From contig JAITVD010000040.1 in NCBI GenBank assembly GCA_031285965.1, positions 1-63,365 on the forward strand: a DNA stretch of 63,365 nt, written 5' to 3'. Of the stretch, positions 26,805-36,880 are shown piece after piece. The notes under the pieces were generated by a model, which worked only from the letters and a program-made list of their open reading frames with translations, did no database searches and was not told the origin of the DNA. Position 1 is the stretch's first letter. Every line of letters begins with the position of its first letter. The translations under genes and the position numbers were made by a program. This DNA is from Azoarcus sp. GTDB taxonomy: Bacteria > Pseudomonadota > Gammaproteobacteria > Burkholderiales > Rhodocyclaceae.

Positions 26805-29291
26805 ATGCGCTGGAACAAGCAAAAAGCGGTGCGGTGGGGAATTTATTCAGTTGCCGGAATGGCGGTGATGGGCGTGATTGGGCTGGCCACGCTGGTGACG
26901 GCATCCATCCTGATTTGGCCCAAACTGCCCGACCTCGGCACGCTCACCGACTACCGCCCCCGCGTTCCCCTGCGCGTCTATACCGCCGACAACTATCTGA
27001 TTAGGGAAATTGGCGAGGAGCGCCGAGCACCCGTCAAAATAGAGAACGTTCCCGTCGCGCTCAAAAACGCGCTGCTCGCGGCGGAAGACCTCAAATTCTA
27101 CGAGCATATTGGTATCGACCCCAAAGGCATCCTGCGGGCGACCTTGGCGAACATTCGGGCGGGCAGGAACGTGCAGGGCGCATCGACCATCACGCAGCAG
27201 GTGGCGCGGAATTTTTTCCTGACGCAAGACAAAACGTTGATCCGCAAGCTGTACGAGATGCTGCTCTCGCTCAAGATTGAGCACAACCTGAGCAAAGACC
27301 AGATTCTTGAGCTGTACATCAACCAGATTTACCTCGGGCATCGCGCCTATGGCTTTGAAGTGGCCGCCCGCACCTATTTTGGCAAATCGCTCGGCGAACT
27401 TTCGCTTGCCGAGATTGCCATGCTCGCGGGGCTGCCCAAGGGACCGTCCAGCATGAACCCGATTACCAACCCGGCGCGCGCGAAAAGCAGGCAGGGCTAT
27501 GTGCTGGGTCGGATGCTGGCGGTCGGGTTCATCGAGAAGACCGCTTACGACGCGGCAATGGCGGAGCCTCTGAAAACGGCCTCTGGCAGCGCCGCCCGCG
27601 ACCCGAGCGTGCTCAGCCCCGTCCATGCCGAGTATGTGGCGGAAATGGCGCGGCTGATTGCTGTCAACCAATTCGGCGAACAGGCCACCCAGCGCGGCAT
27701 GAAGGTCATCACCACGATTACCCGTGCCGAGCAGGAAGCCGCCTACGATGCCCTGCGGCAGGGCGTGACGGATTACGACCGCCGCCACGGCTACCGTGGC
27801 CCGGAAAAATACTTGCCCCTGCCGGAAGGCAAGCTGGAAGCGGGGCAAATCGACAGCGAACTTGACCGGGTGCGCGAAGATGGCGCACAAGACTATGGCG
27901 ACCTGCTTCTGGCGGTGGCCATCGACGCTTCGCCGAAAGAAGTCACCGTGTACCGCAACGGCGAATTCATCAAGATTGAAGGCAACGGGCTGAGTTTCGC
28001 CGCCCCCATGCTCCAGCCCAACGCGCCGCAGACGCGGCGGGTGCGGCGCGGCGCGGTGGTGCGCATCCGCAACGGCGGCGGAAACAAGGGATGGGAACTG
28101 ACGCAGGTTCCCGAAGTGGATGCCGCCTTGGTGTCGATTGACGCTCGGACGGGCGCTGTGCGCGCGCTGGTCGGCGGGTTCGATTTCAACCGCAACCAGT
28201 TCAACAACGTCACACAGGCTAAGCGCCAGCCGGGTTCCAGCTTCAAGCCCTTCATCTATTCGGCGAGCCTTGAACAGAAATACGCGCCGGGTTCCCTGAT
28301 TGCGGACGAGCCTCTGTATTACCCGGCAGGGGTGACGGGGCGCACCGCCTGGGAGCCGAACAATTACGACAGAAAATTTGCCGGCATGATGACGATGCGC
28401 GAGGCGCTGGCGCGTTCAAAAAACATCCCGGTCATCCGTGTGCTCGAAGACATCACGCCTTCCTACGCCCAGCGGTACATTGCCAGTTTTGGCTTTGATG
28501 GCGGCAGCCACCCGCCCTACCTAACGATGGCGTTGGGCGCGGGCGTGGCATCCCCTTGGGAGATGGCGTCGGCTTATGCCGTGTTCGCCAACAGCGGCTA
28601 CCGGGTCAACCCGTTCGTGGTCAAGGAAATTCAGGATGTGAACGGAAACGCGCTGGCTCATTTTGAATCGCAGGTGGCCGGGCAGGACGCGCCCCGCGTC
28701 ATCGACGCGCGAAACGCCTGGATTATGGATTCGATGCTCCAAGATGTCGTGCGCCGTGGCACGGGTTCGCGCGCGCGCGCGCTGAACCGCAAGGACATCG
28801 CGGGCAAAACCGGCACGACCAACGACTACGGCGATGCCTGGTTCTGCGGCTATAACCCTGCTGTGGTGGCCGTGGCGTGGATTGGTTTCCCGACACCGCG
28901 CAACATGGGCAGCAGCGAGACGGGCGGCACGGCGGCGCTTCCGATGTGGATTAACTACATGAAGTCCGCGCTAGCCGACAGCCCGGAAGTTTTCCTGCCC
29001 CGCCCGGACGGCATCAGCACCGCCTTGGCAGGCGAGGGGGATCACGAAGACTTTTACTACTCGGGGAACCCCCCGCCGGAACTGGCCACCCCCATGCTGG
29101 ACGGCGGCGGCATCCTGAATGACATCTTCAACGTTCCCGCCGACGCGCAAGCCTACGTCCCGCCCGCCCCCGTTTTGCAGACCCCGCAGGACGCTTCGGG
29201 AGGTTCGCCGCGCCCGCCATCTGAAGCAAACGCCCCCGTCCCCCTCGCAAGGCCCGAGGACGTGACTTCTTTGGGGGAGCTTGGGTATTGA
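26805..29291 (+). CDS. mrcA: Penicillin-binding protein 1A
   Basis: This bifunctional enzyme polymerises glycan strands from lipid II and cross-links the stem peptides in the periplasm. The 828-aa product has an N-terminal membrane anchor (~residues 14-36) and a GT51 domain with catalytic Glu94 in AAEDLKFYEHIG and STITQQVARNFFL. An OB-like insert follows. The transpeptidase domain has the SSFK box (S478), SKN (538-540) and KTG (668-670). The C-terminal ~70 residues are Pro-rich and disordered-looking. A TATAAT box at 26770-26775 lies upstream, but its -35 is weak. Confidence 0.96.
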   Translation: MRWNKQKAVRWGIYSVAGMAVMGVIGLATLVTASILIWPKLPDLGTLTDYRPRVPLRVYTADNYLIREIGEERRAPVKIENVPVALKNALLAAEDLKFYEHIGIDPKGILRATLANIRAGRNVQGASTITQQVARNFFLTQDKTLIRKLYEMLLSLKIEHNLSKDQILELYINQIYLGHRAYGFEVAARTYFGKSLGELSLAEIAMLAGLPKGPSSMNPITNPARAKSRQGYVLGRMLAVGFIEKTAYDAAMAEPLKTASGSAARDPSVLSPVHAEYVAEMARLIAVNQFGEQATQRGMKVITTITRAEQEAAYDALRQGVTDYDRRHGYRGPEKYLPLPEGKLEAGQIDSELDRVREDGAQDYGDLLLAVAIDASPKEVTVYRNGEFIKIEGNGLSFAAPMLQPNAPQTRRVRRGAVVRIRNGGGNKGWELTQVPEVDAALVSIDARTGAVRALVGGFDFNRNQFNNVTQAKRQPGSSFKPFIYSASLEQKYAPGSLIADEPLYYPAGVTGRTAWEPNNYDRKFAGMMTMREALARSKNIPVIRVLEDITPSYAQRYIASFGFDGGSHPPYLTMALGAGVASPWEMASAYAVFANSGYRVNPFVVKEIQDVNGNALAHFESQVAGQDAPRVIDARNAWIMDSMLQDVVRRGTGSRARALNRKDIAGKTGTTNDYGDAWFCGYNPAVVAVAWIGFPTPRNMGSSETGGTAALPMWINYMKSALADSPEVFLPRPDGISTALAGEGDHEDFYYSGNPPPELATPMLDGGGILNDIFNVPADAQAYVPPAPVLQTPQDASGGSPRPPSEANAPVPLARPEDVTSLGELGY

Positions 29292-29379
29292 GAGCGGGGT
29301 GCGCTTGCTAGTATGGCAGTGGTAGAAATTGGACGGATTTGGTTTTTTTGGTAGAAAAATGGTGGAGATTCGGGGCTGG

Positions 29380-29399
29380 ATCGGTAGTTTTTTACCGAT
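29380..29399 (+). terminator. Weak candidate terminator after mrcA
   Basis: ATCGGTA and TACCGAT form a perfect 7-bp stem with a T-rich 6-nt loop about 90 nt after the mrcA stop. No real T-tract follows, so confidence is low. Confidence 0.3.
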
Positions 29400-29633
29400 T
29401 TAGTCCCGGTTGAAACCGCTTCAATGCGGGCTTGGAGTGCCGCTCACGAAAGGCGCGTCGGCGTTGATGTTGTACCCACCGACTACCTCATATTCCTGCC
29501 GGACAGCATTGTCTACAGCATCCTCCTGTTCCTTCATGCCGATCTTGCGCCCGGCGAGGTCGTGACCAGCAAAGGCCGTGTTGGCCATCTGCGCGAGCCA
29601 GTAGTAGATACCTACAACCCCTGTCTTTTCCGG

Positions 29634-29862
29634 GTGCAGCAAAACCCATCCGAAAAACTGCACCAAACAGGAAAGCCCGTGGCGCTTATGGAGGCTCTGG
29701 TATCCGCCTGCGGCGGCATCTTTGACCCATTAATGGGCTTCAGGTACAACAGGATCTGCCGCATTGTCCCAAGGCAAGGATTTCGTCGGGATCGAGATCA
29801 GTGAGCACTACCACCAAGTCGCTGCCAACCGCCTTCAAAAGCTGGAGATACTTGCTAGTTGA
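29634..29862 (+). pseudogene. C-terminal fragment of a DNA methyltransferase, frameshifted
   Basis: The first part reads EKLHQTGKPVALMEALV then IFDPLMG. One extra base near 29739 breaks the frame; in the next frame it continues SGTTGSAALSQGKDFVGIEI and on to a stop at 29862. EKLHPTQKPV and DPFMGSGTT are the landmark motifs of N4/N6 DNA methyltransferases, motif I here being split by the frameshift. No N-terminal part is found upstream. An open frame on the minus strand (29421-29666) overlaps it and has no recognisable domain. This is probably a relic of a phage or restriction locus. Confidence 0.75.
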
Positions 29863-30048
29863 TGTATGGGGGAAAATCGTTAGAAAAGTGGCAGTTTTCC
29901 CCATCCAGAAATCATTCAAAAACAGGCGAAATTTCAATCTGAAAATTAAACTATACTCGTCCGAGAATTATACGTTCTTTACTATGGAGTGAGTGAATAG
30001 AACAGACAAACGCAAGGTTTTTATATTTGATGCAAGAGGTCAAAAATT

Positions 30049-30780
30049 CATGACAATATTAGAACTTTATTGAATATTGTAATCAACGCACAGGACGCAA
30101 ACGGCAAAACACTGTTAATCATTGCAACTTGGGAAAGTTACCTTAAAACTGTCCGACAACTGCTGAAATCGAGGGCGGATATTTACGTTATAGATGTCAC
30201 AGGCGCAAATACCCTGCATTACGCCGCTAGGTAAAACGATTCCGCAGTATTGAACGTCATTCTGGATGTAGGTATTGACATAAATATAAAAGAGATTGGT
30301 GGCTATCAATCTGCTACTATTCATACACCTACCGAGGTTGAAAACATTCCAATTTTACGGACTCTATTGGAGCGTGGTGTGAATCCTGATGTACAGGACA
30401 AATACAAAATGACCGCTGTGCAATTGGAGGCATAGCAGAGACAACTTGAAGCAGTAAAAACACTTTTAGCTTTTCATACTAATGTGAATACAAAAAATAA
30501 TAAAGGTGTTACGCCGATGATGTCCGTTGCCATTAAAGGTATTTTTGAATTTGTCATGATATTGGTTGAGATTAGCACTGAAATCAATGCCGCTATCAAT
30601 GCCGCTGCCAAAGACGGATTTACAGCCTTAATGTATGGCGCGTATTACGGACACACAGAAATTGTCGCTTATTTGCTCAATCAAGACGCAGATAAAAGCA
30701 CGGTGACAAAGAAAGGCGAAACCGCCTTATCTATCGCGGAAAAGAAGACGTTTGGCGCTGTTGCGGCGCTTCTGAAATGA
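30049..30780 (+). pseudogene. Ankyrin-repeat gene remnant with two in-frame stops
   Basis: A single frame from about 30049 to the TGA at 30780 encodes four to six ankyrin-type repeats, but is broken by TAA at 30232 and TAG at 30433. Repeat signatures include DANGKTLLIIATW, GANTLHYAAR, KDGFTALMYGAYYGHTEIV and KKGETALSIAEKK. The last ~98 codons (from an ATG at 30484) are intact and could still be expressed. The DNA is AT-rich. No clear start codon exists upstream in frame. Ankyrin proteins of this kind can be immunity proteins or effectors, but here the gene is probably dead. Confidence 0.75.
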
Positions 30781-30828
30781 TGAGGATTTACGCACCGAAT
30801 TAGTTCCAGCATTCCCTAAAAAGACAAA

Positions 30829-30851
30829 CGGTCATCGTTCGGCGATGACCG
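30829..30851 (-). terminator. Terminator at the end of the yiiX-pduL unit
   Basis: A perfect 9-bp stem (CGGTCATCG / CGATGACCG) with a 5-nt loop overlaps the stop codon of the YiiX-like gene. On the minus strand it is followed by TTTGTCTTTTT. Confidence 0.7.
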
Positions 30852-31476
30852 ACAATAACGGCGATTCAAACATCGCTTGCGGTGAAATCACGGTTTCTTC
30901 CAGCGGTATTTCGTTGCCGTAGCGTTCCTGCAATTTCTGTTTGACGGCGGGCGCGTCCAGATTGAATTCGCTGATTTTCTGCAATGTTCCAATGCGAATC
31001 CTCAGTGCGCGGTCGTAAATTTTCCAGACCAGTTCCGAGCAGTAGATGCGTTTGTCCGTCCATTCAAAAGTCAGGTCGTAAGCCCTGCCCGCGAAAGTGT
31101 CCGCCGTTTTGCGCAGTTTTTCCAAGGCATCTGGCGTTAGCGTTTGCTGGGCGGTTTTTAGGCGCTTGACAACAAAGCGCCCCTCCGTACCACGGGCAAT
31201 CCATTCGTCCAGCGGGGTGTATTTCACTTTGGCGGACGCTTCAAAAACATGGGGCTTGCCTTGCCGGAACAGGATGATGCCCATGTGGCTGTAGCGGGAG
31301 TTTGTTGCCTGTTGGATAGCTTGGCTTTGCGCCGAGCGCGAAGTCTGGAAAATGATGTCGCCTTCATTGACGACGGGCGCGGCGGGCGTGCAGCCGCCGA
31401 TGCCGACGCTGGCGAGGAAGAGAAAACTGGCCAGTCCGATGCGGGCTGGCCAGCGGAAACGATACGGAGAATCCAT
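30832..31476 (-). CDS. YiiX/YebB-like lipoprotein (permuted NlpC/P60 amidase fold)
   Basis: The 214-aa product has a lipoprotein signal ending in SVGIGGC, so it is probably anchored in the envelope. The mature domain matches the YiiX/DUF830 group of permuted papain-like amidases: EGDIIFQTSRSAQSQAIQQA, the His in NSRYSHMGIIL, Glu in FEASAKVKYTPLDEWI, and Cys in DKRIYCSELVW. The pduL stop lies 5 nt upstream, suggesting co-transcription. The substrate is unknown; a peptide or lipid amide bond is likely from the fold. Confidence 0.85.
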   Translation of the reverse strand: MDSPYRFRWPARIGLASFLFLASVGIGGCTPAAPVVNEGDIIFQTSRSAQSQAIQQATNSRYSHMGIILFRQGKPHVFEASAKVKYTPLDEWIARGTEGRFVVKRLKTAQQTLTPDALEKLRKTADTFAGRAYDLTFEWTDKRIYCSELVWKIYDRALRIRIGTLQKISEFNLDAPAVKQKLQERYGNEIPLEETVISPQAMFESPLLSVIAER

Positions 31477-31481
31477 GCCGG

Positions 31482-32063
31482 TTATGTTTTCTTTCTGATG
31501 ATTTCCGCTTCGTCGTTGTTGGCGATGCCCGCCGCGTTGGCCTCATCGGTGTCGATGTGGAATTCGCGGAAATGGCCCACGGCGGAGCGGATGAGCACGT
31601 CCTCAAAAATCAGCGGCCTTGTGCCGCAAGTTTTGACATCGACGAGGTCTTTATCCTGAAGCCCCGCCTCCCGCGCCTGTTCGGGCGAGAGATGGATGTG
31701 GCGCAGCGCCACGATAGCGCCTGATTTCAAATCGACTTCGCCTTTGGGACCGACAAGTTTGATGCCGGAGGAGCCTTCGAGTTTGCCGGATTCCCGCACG
31801 GGAGGGCTGATGCCGAGCGCGCGCGCATCTGTCATCGATACTTCGACCTGCGTTTGCGGACGGGTCGGCCCAATGATGCGGATGTTTTTGAACGAACCCT
31901 TGGGACCGACGATGTCGACCTGTTCGTTTGCGGCATATTGGCCGCGCTGCACAAGCTCTTTGTATGACGTGAGCTTGTATCCTTTGCCGAAAAGCGTCTC
32001 CATATCCTGCTCGGACAGGTGAAGGTGCTTGTTTGAGATGCCGATGGGGACTTTGTAGTTCAT
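31482..32063 (-). CDS. pduL: Phosphate acyltransferase PduL
   Basis: PduL transfers an acyl group from acyl-CoA to phosphate; paired with acetate kinase this yields acetate and ATP. From the ATG at 32063 (MNYKVPIGISNKHLHLSEQD) the product is 193 aa. The zinc motifs HLHL and RHIHL are both present. There is no N-terminal encapsulation peptide, so a free cytosolic enzyme rather than a microcompartment one is predicted. ackA lies upstream on the same strand, supporting a PduL-AckA pathway in place of Pta-AckA. Confidence 0.93.
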   Translation of the reverse strand: MNYKVPIGISNKHLHLSEQDMETLFGKGYKLTSYKELVQRGQYAANEQVDIVGPKGSFKNIRIIGPTRPQTQVEVSMTDARALGISPPVRESGKLEGSSGIKLVGPKGEVDLKSGAIVALRHIHLSPEQAREAGLQDKDLVDVKTCGTRPLIFEDVLIRSAVGHFREFHIDTDEANAAGIANNDEAEIIRKKT

Positions 32064-32139
32064 GAGTTCTCTCCGTAAATGGTTTTTGCAGCCTAGGTGT
32101 TGTGGTTGCGCAGCGGGCACGTATGCTGCCGTATCAGAA

Positions 32140-32165
32140 CCGGGAACGCATTGAAGCGTTCCCGG
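32140..32165. other. Perfect hairpin in the ackA-pduL gap
   Basis: A 10-bp perfect stem (CCGGGAACGC / GCGTTCCCGG) with a 6-nt loop lies in the 163-bp gap between ackA and pduL. No T-tract follows in either direction. It may be an RNA-processing or stabilising element. Confidence 0.45.
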
Positions 32166-32226
32166 ATGGAGGCGTGATGCCTGCGGCGATGCTACCGATA
32201 AAAATTGACGTGCTCCGTGAAGGGTT

Positions 32227-33411
32227 TTACAGCCCCAATACTTCGGCGGTATAGCGGGCGATCATGCCTTCTTCGTTGGTTGGCACGACGGCGACGGCAA
32301 CACGGCTCTTCGCGCTGTCGAGGCGCAGCTTGTCCTCGGCATTGGCCGCCGGGTCGATGTCGATGCCAAGCCAAGCGGACAGGGCGCAGACGCGCTCGCG
32401 GATGACGGCGGAGTGCTCGCCGATGCCGCCAGTGAAAACCAGAGCGTCCAGCCCGCCTGCCGCCGCCGCGAGCGAGCCAAGCTCGCGGGCGATCCGGTAA
32501 CAGAACAGGTCGACCGCCTCTCGGGCTTCGGGCGTGTCCGAGGACAGCAGGTCGCGCATGTCTTGGCTCTCGCCGGAGACGCCCAGCAAGCCAGATTCCT
32601 TGTACAGCAATTGGGTGAGCGACTTGTAGTCCATGCCTTTCTGGTCAATCAGGTAGAGCAGGACGCCGGGGTCGATGGAGCCGCAGCGGGTTCCCATGAG
32701 CAGCCCGTTGATGGTGGAAAAGCCCATCGTCGTCGCCACGCCCGTGCCGCCGCGCACGGCGGCCATCGAAGCGCCGTTGCCCAGATGCGCGATGACGACG
32801 CCGCCCTTGGCTTTTTCCCCGATGGCCTGGGGCAGGGTGCGGGTGACGTAGTCATAAGACAGGCCGTGGAAACCGTAGCTCTTGATGCCGCCCTGCGTGA
32901 GCGCGCGCGGCAGCCCGTAGATTTGCGCGACTTCGGGGTTGTGCCGATGGAAAGCCGTGTCGAAACAGGCGACTTGGGGCACATCGGGCAGCAGCTTAAA
33001 AATTTCGCTGACCGCTCGCAGGTTGTGCGGCTGGTGCAGCGGCGCAAGCGGGATGAGGGTTTCGAGCTTTGCCAAAATGGCGGTGTCGAGCTTGACCGGG
33101 GCGCTGTAGCCTTCACCGCCATGCACGACGCGGTGGCCAGCGGCGGAGATTTTCAGTTCCGGCGCGTTGGTTTCGAGCCAGCGGAACAGGTAGGCGAGGG
33201 AGGCGCGGTGCTGTTCGGTTTGGTCGCCCGTGAGGGAAACGTTTTCCTGATAACGTTTGCCGCCGGATGTTTTGGCGGAGAGCTTGGGCGTGGCGCCGAT
33301 GCCTTCGATTTGGCCCGAGAGCGCCGGATGTTCGGCCAGCGCGGGTTCCAGAGGGAATACGGCAAACTTTAGGCTCGATGAACCTGCGTTGAGGACGAGG
33401 ACGGACTTCAT
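32227..33411 (-). CDS. ackA: Acetate kinase
   Basis: AckA interconverts acetyl phosphate plus ADP with acetate plus ATP. From the ATG at 33411 (MKSVLVLNAGSSSLKFAVFP) the product is 394 aa, the usual size. Signatures are LNAGSSSLKF, the substrate region AAGHRVVHGGEGYSAPV, VAHLGNGASMAAVRGG and FTGGIGEHSAVIRERVC. The run of extra codons upstream to 33534 is leader. It is divergent from glmU, sharing a gap of ~160 bp. Confidence 0.95.
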   Translation of the reverse strand: MKSVLVLNAGSSSLKFAVFPLEPALAEHPALSGQIEGIGATPKLSAKTSGGKRYQENVSLTGDQTEQHRASLAYLFRWLETNAPELKISAAGHRVVHGGEGYSAPVKLDTAILAKLETLIPLAPLHQPHNLRAVSEIFKLLPDVPQVACFDTAFHRHNPEVAQIYGLPRALTQGGIKSYGFHGLSYDYVTRTLPQAIGEKAKGGVVIAHLGNGASMAAVRGGTGVATTMGFSTINGLLMGTRCGSIDPGVLLYLIDQKGMDYKSLTQLLYKESGLLGVSGESQDMRDLLSSDTPEAREAVDLFCYRIARELGSLAAAAGGLDALVFTGGIGEHSAVIRERVCALSAWLGIDIDPAANAEDKLRLDSAKSRVAVAVVPTNEEGMIARYTAEVLGL

Positions 33412-33570
33412 GCGTGGCTCCTTTTTATAATGCTCAGTTATCGCCCAAGCATGACTGTTCCGTTTTGGAATGAAAAGGACATGAAAGTCAAGGGCGAGCG
33501 GCAATTCTAGCTGAATTCGTTTCAATCTTGCCAAATGCTAGAATGCCCCAGTTTTTTTATTGGAAAACTC

Positions 33571-34932
33571 ATGGAAGTTGTGATTCTCGCCGCCGGACAG
33601 GGCAAGCGAATGCGCTCTGTTTTGCCCAAAGTGTTGCAGCCGCTTGCGGGTAAGCCCTTGCTGGCTCATGTGCTGGCCAGCGCCCGCGCGCTTGGGGCGC
33701 GGCGTATTTGCGTCGTTCATGGGCATGGCGGCGAGGCGGTGCGCTTGCGCCTTGATGCGCCCGATCTCGTCTGGGCGGAGCAAAGTCCGCAGCTTGGGAC
33801 GGGACACGCGGTGCTACAGGCGATGCCGCATTTGTCCAATGAGGCGCGTGTGCTGGTGCTCTATGGCGACGTTCCTCTGATTGGCACGGCCACGCTTGCG
33901 CGGCTGATGGACGCGGCGGGAAAAGACCGGCTGGCTTTGCTGACGGTCGAAGTGGGCAATCCGGCGGGCTATGGGCGCATCTTGCGCGATGGCGCGGGGC
34001 GTGTGACGCGCATCGTCGAGGAGAAAGATGCCACGCCCGATGAGCGCCTCGTGCGCGAAATCAACACGGGCATCCTCGTCGCTCCCGCGAGTCGGCTGCG
34101 CGATTGGCTTGCCCGAATCGGCAACGACAACGCCCAGGGCGAGTATTACCTGACGGATATTGTCGGCCTTGCGGCACAAGACGGCGTGGAAATCGTCACT
34201 GCCGCGCCTGATGACGTGTCCGAAACGCTTGGCGTGAATGACAAGGCGCAATTGGCCGCCTTGGAGCGGATGTTTCAGGCATCCGTGGCGCGGGGCCTCA
34301 TGGATGCCGGAGTGACGCTCATCGACCCGGCGCGGATTGACGTGCGCGGCGAGCTTCACTGCGGGCGCGATGTCGAAATCGACGTGAATTGCGTGTTCGA
34401 GGGGCGGGTCGAACTGGGCGACGGCGTTGTCATTGGCGCGAACTGCGTGCTCCGCGATGTCCAGATTGGCGGCAGGACGCATATCGCCCCATTTTCGCAT
34501 CTTGATGGCACGGTAACGGGCGAAGCCTGTTCGCTGGGGCCGTTTGCCCGCACCCGCCCCGGAACGGTGCTGGGCAATGAGGTGCATGTCGGCAATTTTG
34601 TCGAAATCAAGAACAGCACGTTCGCGGATGACGCCAAGGCGGGGCATCTGTCGTATATCGGCGATGCCAGCGTCGGGGCGCGGGTGAATATCGGCGCGGG
34701 AACCATCACCTGCAATTACGATGGCGCGAACAAGCATCGCACCGAGATCGGGGACGATGCGTTCATCGGTTCCGATACCCAACTGGTCGCGCCCGTGCGG
34801 GTGGGTCGGGGTGCGACACTGGGCGCGGGCACGACCCTGACACGCGACGCGCCGCCCGACCAACTCACGGTGTCGCGTGCCCGGCAGCAAAGCCTCGCGG
34901 GTTGGGTGCGACCTGTCAAAAAGAAAAAGTGA
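33571..34932 (+). CDS. glmU: Bifunctional UDP-GlcNAc pyrophosphorylase/GlcN-1-P acetyltransferase GlmU
   Basis: GlmU carries out the last two steps to UDP-GlcNAc. From the ATG at 33571 the product is 453 aa, with the uridyltransferase motif [20 protein letters not shown] and the C-terminal beta-helix acetyltransferase ([20 protein letters not shown]). A TAGAAT box at 33539-33544 may be its -10. The next gene, glmS, supplies GlcN-6-P for the same pathway 21 nt downstream. Confidence 0.96.
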   Translation: MEVVILAAGQGKRMRSVLPKVLQPLAGKPLLAHVLASARALGARRICVVHGHGGEAVRLRLDAPDLVWAEQSPQLGTGHAVLQAMPHLSNEARVLVLYGDVPLIGTATLARLMDAAGKDRLALLTVEVGNPAGYGRILRDGAGRVTRIVEEKDATPDERLVREINTGILVAPASRLRDWLARIGNDNAQGEYYLTDIVGLAAQDGVEIVTAAPDDVSETLGVNDKAQLAALERMFQASVARGLMDAGVTLIDPARIDVRGELHCGRDVEIDVNCVFEGRVELGDGVVIGANCVLRDVQIGGRTHIAPFSHLDGTVTGEACSLGPFARTRPGTVLGNEVHVGNFVEIKNSTFADDAKAGHLSYIGDASVGARVNIGAGTITCNYDGANKHRTEIGDDAFIGSDTQLVAPVRVGRGATLGAGTTLTRDAPPDQLTVSRARQQSLAGWVRPVKKKK

Positions 34933-34953
34933 TTCGTTCATTGGAGAAACCGC

Positions 34954-36798
34954 ATGTGCGGCATCGTCGTTGCCATTGCTACCCATAACGTGGTTCCCGC
35001 GCTCATTGAGGGTTTGAGCAGGCTTGAGTATCGCGGCTACGATTCGGCGGGGCTGGCCGTGATCGGAGAGCAAGGCGATGCCGCCGGAATGCTTGTTCGG
35101 CTGCGGGCCTGCGGGCGCGTTGCCGAACTGGCGGCGCGGGTCGAATCCAGCCGCCTGTCGGCATCCCTCGGCATTGCCCATACGCGCTGGGCGACGCACG
35201 GCGCGCCGTCGGAGCGCAATGCCCATCCACACCTGTCGGAAGGCGTGGGCGTGGTGCATAACGGCATCATCGAAAATTTCGAGTCGATTCGGGCGGGGCT
35301 ACAGGCGCGTGGCTATGCGTTCGTCTCCGATACCGATACCGAAGCCATCGCGCATCTCATTCACCACAAGCTGCAAACAGTACCCGACCTGTTTGAGGCC
35401 GTGCGTCTGGCGGTCAGCGAATTGAAAGGCGCTTATGCAATCGGGGTCATTTCGGATGCTGTCCCCGACCGGGCGGTGGTGGCGCGGCATGGTGCGCCCC
35501 TGCTGTTGGGCATTGGCGAAGACGGCATGTACGCGGCCTCGGACGCGGCGGCTTTGCTTCAGGTGACGCGCAAGGTGGTGTATCTGGAAGATGGCGATGT
35601 CGCGGAACTGGCGCGGGAGGCTCACCGCGTCACGCGCGTGAGCGGCGAATCCGTTGCGCGTCAGGTGCATCTTTCCGGCCTTTCCGCCAACGCGATGGAG
35701 CTTGGTTCCTATCGCCATTTCATGCAGAAGGAAATTTTCGAGCAGCCGCAGGCCATCTCGAACACGCTGGGGCTGGTTCCGGGCAGCCATTCGGTTCCAG
35801 AAGGGCTTTTTGGCGCACGGGCTGGCGAGGTGTTTGCCGGGGCGCGGCGGGTGCTGATTCTGGCTTGCGGAACCAGCTATCACGCCGGGCTGGTGGCGCG
35901 TTATTGGCTGGAAACAGTCGCGGGTTTGCCTGCCTCGGTGGAAATCGCCAGCGAATATCGCTACCGCAAGCCTGTGGCAGAACCCGATACGCTGGTGGTC
36001 GCGGTGTCCCAGTCGGGCGAGACCGCCGATACGCTGGCGGCGCTCAAGTATGCGCACGGGCTTGGCATGGAGCGCACGCTGGCGATCTGCAACGTGCCGG
36101 AATCGGCCATCGTGCGCGAAGCGGCCTTGCGGTTCATTACTTGCGCGGGGCCTGAAATCGGCGTGGCCTCGACTAAGGCATTTACAACGCAGCTTGTGGC
36201 TTTCGCGTTGCTGTCGCTGGTTTTGGCCAAGCGCAACGGTCGCCTTTCCGAAGCGGAGGAAGAAAAGCATCTGGCGGCGCTGCGCCATTTGCCTGTCGCG
36301 GTGCAAAAAGTGCTCGAACTTGAACCGCAAATCGAGGGCTGGGCGCAGCGTTTTGCGGGCAAGGAGCACGCGCTGTTCCTCGGGCGCGGGCAGCACTGGC
36401 CGATTGCGATGGAAGGCGCGCTCAAGCTCAAGGAGATTTCCTACATCCATGCGGAAGCCTACGCCGCTGGCGAGCTTAAACACGGGCCGCTTGCGCTTGT
36501 CGATGAGCGGATGCCGGTCATCGCGGTGTCGCCAGCCGATGACCTGCTTGAAAAACTCAAATCCAATTTGCAGGAAGTCCGCGCCAGAGGAGGGGAGCTT
36601 TACGTGTTTGCGGATGCCGATTGCGGGATTGGCGCATCGGAAGGGCTGCACATCATGTGCCTGCCCGAGCATTACGGCATGTTGTCCCCGGTGCTGCATG
36701 TCGTCCCGCTGCAACTGCTTGCCTACCATGTGGCTTTGGTGCGGGGCACGGATGTCGATAAGCCGCGCAACCTCGCAAAAAGCGTGACGGTTGAATGA
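34954..36798 (+). CDS. glmS: Glutamine-fructose-6-phosphate aminotransferase GlmS
   Basis: GlmS makes glucosamine-6-phosphate from fructose-6-phosphate and glutamine, the committed step to UDP-GlcNAc. The 614-aa product starts with the catalytic Cys2 (MCGIVVAIA) and the glutaminase signature [15 protein letters not shown]. Two SIS domains follow, with [30 protein letters not shown] and the C-terminal KSVTVE. The short glmU-glmS gap indicates an operon. No glmS ribozyme is expected or seen in this gap. Confidence 0.97.
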   Translation: MCGIVVAIATHNVVPALIEGLSRLEYRGYDSAGLAVIGEQGDAAGMLVRLRACGRVAELAARVESSRLSASLGIAHTRWATHGAPSERNAHPHLSEGVGVVHNGIIENFESIRAGLQARGYAFVSDTDTEAIAHLIHHKLQTVPDLFEAVRLAVSELKGAYAIGVISDAVPDRAVVARHGAPLLLGIGEDGMYAASDAAALLQVTRKVVYLEDGDVAELAREAHRVTRVSGESVARQVHLSGLSANAMELGSYRHFMQKEIFEQPQAISNTLGLVPGSHSVPEGLFGARAGEVFAGARRVLILACGTSYHAGLVARYWLETVAGLPASVEIASEYRYRKPVAEPDTLVVAVSQSGETADTLAALKYAHGLGMERTLAICNVPESAIVREAALRFITCAGPEIGVASTKAFTTQLVAFALLSLVLAKRNGRLSEAEEEKHLAALRHLPVAVQKVLELEPQIEGWAQRFAGKEHALFLGRGQHWPIAMEGALKLKEISYIHAEAYAAGELKHGPLALVDERMPVIAVSPADDLLEKLKSNLQEVRARGGELYVFADADCGIGASEGLHIMCLPEHYGMLSPVLHVVPLQLLAYHVALVRGTDVDKPRNLAKSVTVE

Positions 36799-36880
36799 GA
36801 ACAGGCTTGGCGCGATACCGTGGTGCGCTGAACGCGCTAGTAAGCGATAATAGCGGGATGCGTCAGAACGGATATGGCTA

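Noticed and set aside
29421-29666. An 81-codon minus-strand frame opposite the methyltransferase fragment
   Set aside because: No recognisable domain, and the opposite strand carries clear methyltransferase motifs over part of it. It could be a gene end, but I cannot support it.
33536-33547. The 12-mer TGCTAGAATGCC occurs at 16807, 33536 and 38186
   Set aside because: Two copies lie before genes and may reflect a -10 box, but one is inside suhB; three hits of a promoter-like word are not enough to call an element.
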